Source of the DNA: Pseudomonadota bacterium
GTDB lineage: Bacteria > Bdellovibrionota > JAFGOL01
Assembly (NCBI GenBank): GCA_026390535.1
Contig: JAPLFT010000220.1
Span: forward strand, 1-7,273
DNA length: 7,273 nucleotides
Direction of reading: 5' to 3'
Part shown: piece by piece, positions 1 through 6,039 of the stretch
How the letters are laid out: every line of letters starts with the position of its first letter
How positions within the stretch are numbered: the first letter of the stretch is position 1
Translations under genes and position numbers: made by a program
Notes under the pieces: model-generated
What the model was told of the DNA's origin: nothing
Seen by the model: only the letters and a program-made list of their open reading frames with translations
Databases searched by the model: none

Positions 1-5
1 GATAA

Positions 6-1313
6 ATGAAGATAGTGGTAATAGGTACAGGTTATGTTGGTCTTGTCGCTGGAACCTGTTTTGCCGAGACCGGTAATAATGTCTGTTGTGTGGATATAGA
101 CAAGGGTAAAATTAGTCGTCTAAGGGATGGTGATCCGGTAATATACGAACCCGGACTGGAAACACAGCTAAAGAAAAATATCAAAGCCGGAAGGCTCGAA
201 TTTACTGATAGTGCTAAAGAAAAGGTCGGAGACTGCGATATTATTTTCCTGGCAGTTGGAACACCAACGGACAAAGATGGCTCGGCTGACCTTTCTTATC
301 TTCTTGGCTCGGCAAAAGGTATCGCCCCGTATCTTAAGGGTTATACCCTTGTTGTAAATAAATGTACGGCTCCGGTTGGTACCATACATAAGATAAAAGA
401 CATCCTGTCGTCGGGGATTCCATCCGGTGTTAAATTTGATGTTGCTTCCAACCCGGAATTCTTAAAAGAGGGGGTTGCTGTTCAGGATTTTATGTACCCT
501 GACAGGGTAGTACTAGGTGTAGAGACGGAAAGAGCGGCAAAAATACTTTATGAACTTTATGAACCGTTTGTCAGGAACGGTAACCCTATACATACAATAG
601 ATATTAAATCTGCGGAACTCACAAAATATGCGTGTAACTGTTTTCTTGCCACAAAGATATCTTTTATCAATGATATTGCAGCACTATGTGAAAAGCTCGG
701 TGCCGATATAAATTCTGTCAGAGCAGCTATGGCAACAGACCAGAGAATAGGAAAACATTTTTTATATTCCGGTGTTGGTTACGGCGGTTCATGTTTTCCA
801 AAGGATGTCCAGGCGCTTATAAGCACCGGTTCTGACTGTGGACTTGAACTCCCGTTGATAAGATCTGCGGATAAGATAAATACATTACAGAGAAAAAGAT
901 TCCTTCAAAAGGTAATAGATTATTTTAATGGCGATGTAAAAGATAAGGTTATCGCCGTATGGGGTCTTGCTTTTAAACCTCAGACGGACGATATGAGGGA
1001 AGCACCATCAATATATATTATAGAAGAACTTATGAAGAGAGGGTCTATTGTAAAAGCCAGCGATCCTGTGGCAATAAAAAATGCAAAACAGGCTATAAGA
1101 GGAAATGTCCAATATTTTGAGAATCATCTGGACGCAGTGAAAGATGCAGATGCATTGCTTTTACTCACTGAATGGAACGAATATAGAAGCTTTGATGGAG
1201 AAAGATTAAAGGCTTATTACGGAGGAAAGGTTATTTTTGACGGAAGGAACATCTGGCATTCCGAAGATATAAAAGCCGCTGGATACGATTATTACGGTAT
1301 AGGGAGGAGTTAA
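6..1313 (+). CDS. ugd: UDP-glucose 6-dehydrogenase
   Basis: Cytosolic enzyme that oxidises UDP-glucose to UDP-glucuronate with two NAD+, feeding UDP-sugar and polysaccharide synthesis. Seen: an N-terminal Rossmann motif GTGYVG (residues 7-12), the KCTAPVGT segment (119-126, usually KSTVPVGT), NPEFLKEG (149-156), ELTKYACN with Lys207 and Asn211, and the active-site loop [12 protein letters not shown] (256-267) with catalytic Cys263. The C-terminal UDP-binding domain carries [18 protein letters not shown] (318-335). At 435 aa it is full length for the family. A TAA at 3-5 lies in frame directly before the ATG, so no earlier start is possible; its ribosome site is outside the window. The next gene follows after 5 nt and uses this enzyme's product, which supports the assignment. 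GDP-mannose or UDP-N-acetyl sugar dehydrogenases share the fold, but the motif set and the neighbour favour UDP-glucose. Confidence 0.95.
   Translation: MKIVVIGTGYVGLVAGTCFAETGNNVCCVDIDKGKISRLRDGDPVIYEPGLETQLKKNIKAGRLEFTDSAKEKVGDCDIIFLAVGTPTDKDGSADLSYLLGSAKGIAPYLKGYTLVVNKCTAPVGTIHKIKDILSSGIPSGVKFDVASNPEFLKEGVAVQDFMYPDRVVLGVETERAAKILYELYEPFVRNGNPIHTIDIKSAELTKYACNCFLATKISFINDIAALCEKLGADINSVRAAMATDQRIGKHFLYSGVGYGGSCFPKDVQALISTGSDCGLELPLIRSADKINTLQRKRFLQKVIDYFNGDVKDKVIAVWGLAFKPQTDDMREAPSIYIIEELMKRGSIVKASDPVAIKNAKQAIRGNVQYFENHLDAVKDADALLLLTEWNEYRSFDGERLKAYYGGKVIFDGRNIWHSEDIKAAGYDYYGIGRS
1302..1309 (+). promoter_or_regulatory. Shine-Dalgarno for the TTG-started decarboxylase gene
   Basis: GGGAGGAG lies 9 nt before the TTG at 1319, inside the last codons of the upstream dehydrogenase. 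It is a strong match to the anti-SD sequence and decides the start, because no ATG is near. The resulting N-terminus ([14 protein letters not shown]) begins exactly at the first Rossmann strand, as expected for this family. Confidence 0.8.
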
Positions 1314-1318
1314 CAGGT

Positions 1319-2269
1319 TTGAAGACCATTATTGTTGCAGGTGGAGCCGGATTTTTAGGTTCACATCTTTGCGATGAACTCGTAAAGGAGAACAAAGTTA
1401 TTTGTGTGGATAATCTTATAACCGGCTTTAAGGATAATATAAAACATCTTTTATCTAATCGGTATTTTGACTACGTTCAGATGGATATATGCTCAAAAGA
1501 GTTTTTTGATAAGTTCAGTAAGATCAAGATAGACCGGATATACAATATGGCTAGTCCGGCCAGCCCTGTTGATTATGTAGAATATCCGATAGAAACGCTT
1601 ATGGCCGGCTCAATGGGTGCAAAGAACTTACTCGATCTCGCCTTAATCCACAAGGCAAGAATACTTGTGGCATCAACGAGCGAAATATACGGGGATCCGC
1701 TGGAACATCCACAAAAAGAGGAATACTGGGGTAACGTGAACCCTATAGGCGTAAGAAGCTGTTATGATGAAGCCAAGCGTTTTATGGAAGCGATTACATC
1801 TGCGTATAAGAGAAAACACAACGTTTCTATAAGAATAGTCAGAATATTTAATACGTATGGTCCAAGGATGAGACTGACGGATGGCAGGGTTGTTCCAAAT
1901 TTTATATCTCAGGCTCTAAAAGGAGAACCTCTTACGATATATGGAGATGGCAGTTATACCAGGTCTTTTTGTTATGTCTCTGACCTTGTTGCAGGACTTA
2001 TGGCGCTAATGGATAGCGACGTAGATACGCCGGTTAATCTTGGCAATCCCGAGGAACGCACCATACTGGAATTTGCAAAAACTATTATGTCTCTGGTATC
2101 GAGTAAAAGTTCAATTAAATATATGCCGGCACTCCCTGATGATCCTAAAAAACGTTGTCCCGATATATCAAAAGCTAAAAAATTGCTTGGATGGAATACT
2201 AGAATTGATTTAAAAACAGGGATTTCAAAAACCATAGATTATTTTAAAAGCAGGATAAACGTTGATTAG
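1319..2269 (+). CDS. uxs: UDP-glucuronate decarboxylase (UDP-xylose synthase)
   Basis: Extended short-chain dehydrogenase/reductase that converts UDP-glucuronate to UDP-xylose using bound NAD+. Seen: glycine motif GGAGFLG (8-14), the family-typical [10 protein letters not shown] (118-127) with Thr120 and Glu122, YWGNVNPIG (136-144), the catalytic pair Tyr149/Lys153 in [18 protein letters not shown] (175-184), and [21 protein letters not shown] (202-222). This set matches UXS proteins better than dTDP-glucose dehydratases or UDP-glucose epimerases. At 316 aa it is the usual size of the bacterial soluble form, with no membrane anchor. It starts with TTG behind a good ribosome site. It lies 5 nt after ugd, whose product is its substrate, and overlaps the next gene by 8 nt, so translational coupling is likely. 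The substrate assignment rests on motif similarity only. Confidence 0.92.
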   Translation: MKTIIVAGGAGFLGSHLCDELVKENKVICVDNLITGFKDNIKHLLSNRYFDYVQMDICSKEFFDKFSKIKIDRIYNMASPASPVDYVEYPIETLMAGSMGAKNLLDLALIHKARILVASTSEIYGDPLEHPQKEEYWGNVNPIGVRSCYDEAKRFMEAITSAYKRKHNVSIRIVRIFNTYGPRMRLTDGRVVPNFISQALKGEPLTIYGDGSYTRSFCYVSDLVAGLMALMDSDVDTPVNLGNPEERTILEFAKTIMSLVSSKSSIKYMPALPDDPKKRCPDISKAKKLLGWNTRIDLKTGISKTIDYFKSRINVD

Positions 2270-2966
2270 ACGAATAACACTACTACTACTGTTTTTATCC
2301 ATTTTAATCCCAGGTTATGTATATTCTTCTACCTCTTTTTCCACGGATTTTAGAATGGGGTTTAGTGTCCTTAACTCAGAGGGTCTTAATAAGATAACTG
2401 AAGGTCTTGACGCGGGTTACGGTACGACGTTCGGTCATATAAGAGTCCCACTGGCATTATCCGGTGGGCTTTCCATTGGTTTCTCAAGATCAAAGATAGG
2501 GCTTGAACTTGGATACGAATTTGCAAACAGGAGTTCTTACTCGTCTATATATGCTGTATCCGAAAACATCAAATACTCCACTTTTCCTTTAGGGATAAAA
2601 TACAGCTACAATTTTTATGCCAGGGGCAAATGGAGCCTATGGGGAAATCTATCGACAGGTATCATGTGGGTATGGTTCTCTATGAACACTCAACCGAGCG
2701 TAGTGGTGGGAAACTCTTCATTTGAAACTGGTGCTTCAGCCTGGTATTTATCACCTTCTGTAGAAATGGTGTATTCAATGACTAAAAATATCGGTTTTAG
2801 CGCTTTATTGGGCGGTAGATATGCCGATACATCAAAATTTAAGTATAATGCTTCAGACAATCGTCATGCTAATGGTGATTTTGTCACCTTTTCTGATGGG
2901 TCTAACTTGACAATGAACATATCAGGGTTAAAATTTTTAATAGGGATAATACTAAGCTGGAGTTAA
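2262..2966 (+). CDS. Predicted outer-membrane beta-barrel protein, 234 aa
   Basis: Not recognised as a named family. Residues 1-22 form a clear Sec signal peptide (MIRR, then a leucine/isoleucine-rich core, then GYVYS). The mature part alternates polar and hydrophobic residues in short strands rich in glycine and aromatics, such as [19 protein letters not shown] (69-87), [12 protein letters not shown] (108-119) and [16 protein letters not shown] (124-139). It ends in the strand [11 protein letters not shown]. This is the look of an 8- to 10-strand outer-membrane barrel of the OmpW/OMP_b-brl kind. The start is TTG, with AGGA 6 nt upstream; a TAA in frame at 2256-2258 rules out an earlier start, and later ATGs would remove the signal peptide. 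It overlaps the decarboxylase by 8 nt and precedes a second barrel gene by 3 nt, so co-expression is expected. Function is unknown; an envelope role is inferred. Confidence 0.75.
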   Translation: MIRRITLLLLFLSILIPGYVYSSTSFSTDFRMGFSVLNSEGLNKITEGLDAGYGTTFGHIRVPLALSGGLSIGFSRSKIGLELGYEFANRSSYSSIYAVSENIKYSTFPLGIKYSYNFYARGKWSLWGNLSTGIMWVWFSMNTQPSVVVGNSSFETGASAWYLSPSVEMVYSMTKNIGFSALLGGRYADTSKFKYNASDNRHANGDFVTFSDGSNLTMNISGLKFLIGIILSWS

Positions 2967-2969
2967 TAG

Positions 2970-4130
2970 ATGAATAAAAAAATAATTTTAGCTATTTTAG
3001 TAATCGGTTTGAGCCCAGCGGTTTTTGCAAGAGGCACATCTTCGGCGATATTTGTTGATCCATATTTTAATATGGGTGCACTGGGTATTGGCGGATCAAG
3101 CGATCTTAACGATAAAATAAATGATATACGTAATGGTAACACCGCTAAGGGAGTTCTTGGTATAGAGACTGCCTCCGATATAAAATGGTCTAAAAATCTT
3201 GGTGTTTTCATGGGTTACAGGTTCAAGCATCGTTACAACATAGGTCTTCTTATTGATTATACAAGTGCGAACGCTTTTTTCTCCAAGGAGAATGCTAGCG
3301 CCTTTAATTTTTATTTTGGAAGTACAACCCCTACCGCCGGAAAATATTATGAATATGGTTCCGGTTTTAGTAGTACTACTTTTGGACCGGCATTGTACTA
3401 TACGGTGTATAACGGCGGAAAATTAACGCTTGATGTCGGATTGGGCATACTTTATGCGCTTAAGATTAACTATCATGAAGACACGACTTATTCGACGATA
3501 TCTTCATCGGATACCGCAGGCCTTGCAAGTCACGCAAAATCTGTTATTGGTTCGGGAAAAGGATTTGGATTCTTGCTTGGTACATCCACGTCCTATTATC
3601 TTACAAATTATCTGGGGCTGTCATTTGACTTGGCATACAGATATTTGAAGTCAGGTACGTTAACAGACCCCAACGGAAAAGAAATAGATTTTACGTGGGC
3701 AGACGGGAGTCAAGATCCAACACCGGCGCCTCTTAGCGTAAATTTATCCGGTCTGTATTTTGGTATATCACTAAAGATAGATTTTGATATTAGTTCCAGC
3801 GGAAGTACTGCCGCTGCTAAGCCGGAAGAAACAGGTGCTCAGGAGACGGCAAAACAGGCTCAGGAAACAACAACCGGTTGGGAAGATACAGCCGTTGCCC
3901 CTGTGACCGATAATAATCCTACCATAGATGAACTTCGTGATATTAAAAAACAGGTTCAGAGGAAATGGAATGATCTTAGGAGCGATACGTCTGCCGAAGC
4001 TCAAAAACAGGCTGACAGATACAGAAGATTATATGACATCGTAATCAAGTTTGAAAAAGATTGGGATCAGGCTACTCCTCAGGTGAGGGCTGTAAGAATT
4101 GATAAAATAAAGACATTTCTGGCTCATTAA
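2970..4130 (+). CDS. Predicted outer-membrane beta-barrel protein with C-terminal periplasmic helical tail
   Basis: Signal peptide 1-20 ends in a clean AVFA cleavage site. Residues 25-273 are strand-like with many Gly, Tyr and Phe (for example IGLLIDYTS, LTLDVGLGILYAL, LGLSFDLAYRYL) and finish with the strand LSGLYFGISLKIDFDI. After the barrel comes a low-complexity linker rich in Ser, Ala, Glu, Gln and Thr (about 275-316), then a charged, probably alpha-helical segment (317-386: PTIDELRDIKKQVQRKW, then SAEAQKQADRYRRLYDIV). If the barrel has an even number of strands, the tail lies in the periplasm. GGAG 7 nt before the ATG serves as ribosome site. The gene lies 3 nt after the first barrel gene; the last strands of both contain SGL-x-F, so they may be distant paralogues. 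Function is unknown; the tail might bind another envelope component. Confidence 0.75.
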   Translation: MNKKIILAILVIGLSPAVFARGTSSAIFVDPYFNMGALGIGGSSDLNDKINDIRNGNTAKGVLGIETASDIKWSKNLGVFMGYRFKHRYNIGLLIDYTSANAFFSKENASAFNFYFGSTTPTAGKYYEYGSGFSSTTFGPALYYTVYNGGKLTLDVGLGILYALKINYHEDTTYSTISSSDTAGLASHAKSVIGSGKGFGFLLGTSTSYYLTNYLGLSFDLAYRYLKSGTLTDPNGKEIDFTWADGSQDPTPAPLSVNLSGLYFGISLKIDFDISSSGSTAAAKPEETGAQETAKQAQETTTGWEDTAVAPVTDNNPTIDELRDIKKQVQRKWNDLRSDTSAEAQKQADRYRRLYDIVIKFEKDWDQATPQVRAVRIDKIKTFLAH

Positions 4131-4133
4131 TTT

Positions 4134-4745
4134 ATGTTTGCAAAAATATTTATATCAGTTTTTACGATAATGGGACCTTTTACTGTCATACCTACTTTTG
4201 TCTCGATGACGGAAGGTATGAGTCAGATGCAGATAAGACACATAGCTGCCAGAGCTCTTATGGTGGCAAGCTCAATATTAATAGTTTCAACCATAGCTGG
4301 TGAAAAAGTTTTTAATTTACTTGGAATAAGCCTTTCTTCTTTTAAGATTGCCGGCGGTATTCTTATACTTCTGATGGGTATAAATATGCTGCATGCAAAA
4401 AGGAGTGAATCAAGGGCGACAGATTCGGAATTGATGGAAGCCAAGGCAAGGGAGGATGTTTCTGTTTTTCCGTTAGGAACACCCCTTATAGCCGGTCCCG
4501 GGGCGATAAGCACGGTTATATTGTTCTCTACCGGTGGGAAAAAAGTTTTATCGGTGTTGATGGTCCTTGCGGCTGTAATTATATCTTCAGTGGGAATGTA
4601 TTACCTGCTCAGATATTCCCGCCTTATATATAAGGCTATTGGTGAGACGGGCACCAATATAATGATGAGATTGATGGGACTAATATTATCCGCCATGGCA
4701 ATAGAATTCATTATTGACGGTATAAAGGTCTCATTTTGGGGCTGA
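4134..4745 (+). CDS. MarC-family integral membrane protein (UPF0056)
   Basis: Polytopic inner-membrane protein of 203 aa, the usual MarC length, with six hydrophobic segments near residues 3-23, 41-56, 66-86, 112-132, 138-158 and 177-197. Family marks are FKIAGGILILLMGINML (70-86) and the conserved loop PLGTPLIAGPGAIST (113-127). The first helix has MGPFTVIP where many members have DP-x-GN-x-P, so the usual aspartate appears to be Gly14. The molecular function of the family is unsettled, and the old link with multiple antibiotic resistance is not secure. The preceding gene's TAA (4128-4130) is in frame immediately upstream, so ATG 4134 is the earliest start. No Shine-Dalgarno is visible before it, so re-initiation from the upstream gene is likely. 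It is the last gene of the apparent operon. Confidence 0.88.
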   Translation: MFAKIFISVFTIMGPFTVIPTFVSMTEGMSQMQIRHIAARALMVASSILIVSTIAGEKVFNLLGISLSSFKIAGGILILLMGINMLHAKRSESRATDSELMEAKAREDVSVFPLGTPLIAGPGAISTVILFSTGGKKVLSVLMVLAAVIISSVGMYYLLRYSRLIYKAIGETGTNIMMRLMGLILSAMAIEFIIDGIKVSFWG

Positions 4746-4774
4746 TTTACTTTTTATCATCAATAAGCTAGAAT
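4746..4774 (+). promoter_or_regulatory. Candidate sigma70 promoter for dgt, giving a leaderless mRNA
   Basis: TTTACT (4746-4751, 4 of 6 matches to TTGACA) and TAGAAT (4769-4774, 5 of 6 to TATAAT) are separated by 17 nt. Transcription would start about 7 nt after the -10 box, on the A of the ATG at 4781. No purine-rich ribosome site exists before that ATG, which fits leaderless translation. This is the only sizeable gap (35 nt) among the first six genes. It was read by eye and is not proven. Confidence 0.5.
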
Positions 4775-4780
4775 CGGAAT

Positions 4781-5872
4781 ATGTCATACAATATAGAATT
4801 ATTCTCAGAGAAGATAAGAGAAAACCTTCATGACAGAGAAAAAAAATATCTAAGTAAATATGCCTGTCTGTCATCTGAGTCAAAAGGAAGAACTCTTTTT
4901 CCCATTGAATATAAAAGGGAATTTCGCCTATGTTATCAAAGGGACAGAGACAGGATAATACACTCAAAGCCATTCAGACGGTTAAAAGGCAAAACTCAGG
5001 TTTTTCTTTTTCCGATAGAGGACCATTATAGGACGAGATTAAGTCATACTCTTGAGGTTTCACAGATATCCAGGACCATAGCAAGAGCTCTTCATTTAAA
5101 TGAAGATCTTACTGAGGCCATAGCTTTAGGACACGATCTTGGTCACACGCCATTCGGTCATTTTGGAGAAAAGATTCTAAATGCGATTGTTCCCGGTGGA
5201 TTCCATCACGCTGTTCAGAGTGAACGTATTGCGAGAATGATGAACCTTACGATTGAAGTTTGCGAAGGAATAGCAAAACATTCAAAAGGGCAGGGACCAA
5301 TACTAGACGACCAGGTTTCAAGATATTCCTCTACACTTGAAGGACAAATAGTAAGGGTGGCCGATATTATAGCATATGTTATCCACGATCTGGATGATTC
5401 TACAAGGGCAGGCCTTATAAAAAAAGAGGATATTCCGCAGAGTATAATAAAAGTTCTCGGTAATTCTCTGAAGGAAAAAATAACGACGATGATAGCAGAT
5501 GCTGTAGTTAACACTTTTGAAAAAATGGAACAGGATTTTGGTGATTGTCAGCAGAGGATATATATGAGTTCGGAAGTGATTAACGCTATTGATGAGCTCA
5601 GATCGTTTTTGTTTAAGAATGTTTACGAACAGGATCGTGTTATCTCTGATTTTAATAAAGTATCTGATCTGTGTTCATCGTTATATAGCTTTTTCTGTAA
5701 CAATCCTGAAAAGCTCATGAAACAGATGGGAATAGACGAGCTTTATGATGATGTGAACAAGGTTGCTTGTGATTATCTTTCCGGTATGACCGATAATTAT
5801 ATACTGGATTGTTATAAAACTATATTCTTACCAAGGAGGTGGTCGTCAGATGAAATCATTCACTTCAGGTGA
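4781..5872 (+). CDS. dgt: Deoxyguanosinetriphosphate triphosphohydrolase-like protein (HD domain)
   Basis: Cytosolic metal-dependent dNTPase of the dGTPase type 2 group, which cleaves dNTPs to deoxynucleoside and tripolyphosphate and helps set dNTP pools. Seen: YQRDRDRIIHSKPFRRLKGKTQVF (52-75), RTRLSHTLEVSQIART-like helix with His89, the HD pair His118-Asp119 in GHDLGHTPFGH (117-127), and the later metal ligand Asp195 in TLEGQIVRVADIIAYVIHDLDD (185-206). The C-terminus shows the family's SGMTDNY and FLPRRW (349-354), followed by nine extra residues. At 363 aa it is full length. The chosen ATG matches the usual family N-terminus; only a poor CGGA precedes it, so leaderless initiation is suggested. 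The 3' end overlaps a small ORF by 23 nt. True substrate preference cannot be read from sequence. Confidence 0.93.
   Translation: MSYNIELFSEKIRENLHDREKKYLSKYACLSSESKGRTLFPIEYKREFRLCYQRDRDRIIHSKPFRRLKGKTQVFLFPIEDHYRTRLSHTLEVSQISRTIARALHLNEDLTEAIALGHDLGHTPFGHFGEKILNAIVPGGFHHAVQSERIARMMNLTIEVCEGIAKHSKGQGPILDDQVSRYSSTLEGQIVRVADIIAYVIHDLDDSTRAGLIKKEDIPQSIIKVLGNSLKEKITTMIADAVVNTFEKMEQDFGDCQQRIYMSSEVINAIDELRSFLFKNVYEQDRVISDFNKVSDLCSSLYSFFCNNPEKLMKQMGIDELYDDVNKVACDYLSGMTDNYILDCYKTIFLPRRWSSDEIIHFR
5833..5842 (+). promoter_or_regulatory. Strong Shine-Dalgarno-like sequence inside the dgt 3' end
   Basis: AAGGAGGTGG is an excellent anti-SD match, with GGAGG ending 10 nt before an ATG at 5850. The same bases encode the conserved Arg-Arg-Trp of the dGTPase tail (AGG AGG TGG), so the match may be partly forced by coding. 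The spacing is slightly long. Confidence 0.45.
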
Positions 5873-5972
5873 CGGGCTCTTTGACAGGCCTATACCTTTT
5901 TTGATTATGATGATAACGGTAAATGTGCTACTTATAACGGCGATGAGGCTGCTATTCCTGTTCTTGGCTTGA
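5850..5972 (+). CDS. Possible 40-aa single-pass membrane microprotein
   Basis: Not a recognised family. The ORF starts at ATG 5850, behind the strong ribosome-site-like sequence at 5833-5842, overlaps the last 23 nt of dgt in another frame, and stops at TGA 5970-5972. It begins MKSFTSGDGLFDRPIPF, then residues 15-40 are almost entirely hydrophobic (for example FLIMMITVNVLLITAM, then LLFLFLA), which would form one membrane helix. It occupies most of the 167-nt gap before the lipoprotein gene. Against it: it is short, its ribosome site is also coding sequence for dgt, and a promoter-like box overlaps its stop. A second hydrophobic frame (-1) continues from here to TGA 6041-6043, so the true gene may be a shifted or frame-disrupted two-helix protein. 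Confidence 0.4.
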   Translation: MKSFTSGDGLFDRPIPFLIMMITVNVLLITAMRLLFLFLA

Positions 5973-5996
5973 CATTATATTTACCTGTACTATTAT
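5969..5996 (+). promoter_or_regulatory. Sigma70-type promoter for the DsbA-like lipoprotein gene
   Basis: A perfect -35 TTGACA (5969-5974) and a -10 TATTAT (5991-5996, 5 of 6) are separated by 16 nt. Transcription would begin near 6003, leaving a leader of about 37 nt with a good ribosome site before GTG 6040. It is the best promoter match in the window and separates the lipoprotein gene from dgt. Confidence 0.65.
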
Positions 5997-6028
5997 CCTG
6001 TTTATTCACATTAAGGTCTAAAGAATAT

Positions 6029-6034
6029 GGAGGT
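6029..6034 (+). promoter_or_regulatory. Shine-Dalgarno deciding a GTG start
   Basis: GGAGGT lies 5 nt before GTG 6040. The nearby ATG at 6027 is in another frame and overlaps the ribosome site itself, and the TTG at 6038 is also out of frame. The GTG is therefore the start that yields the lipoprotein signal peptide. Confidence 0.8.
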
Positions 6035-6039
6035 GTCTT

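Noticed and set aside
3430..3648. Plus-strand 72-codon ORF inside the second barrel gene
   Set aside because: It is an out-of-frame shadow of a confidently read secreted protein, with no ribosome site or motif.
4103..4108. TAAAAT as a -10 box for a separate MarC promoter
   Set aside because: There is no -35-like hexamer at a suitable distance, and the gene spacing indicates an operon.
4714..4742. TTGACG as a -35 box near the end of the MarC gene
   Set aside because: No acceptable -10 sequence lies 16-18 nt downstream; the positions hold TGGGGC-like sequence.
5881..5911. A second TTGACA (5881-5886), followed by TATGAT (5906-5911)
   Set aside because: The boxes are 19 nt apart, longer than normal for sigma70, and a better promoter lies 88 nt downstream. 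It lies inside the candidate small ORF.
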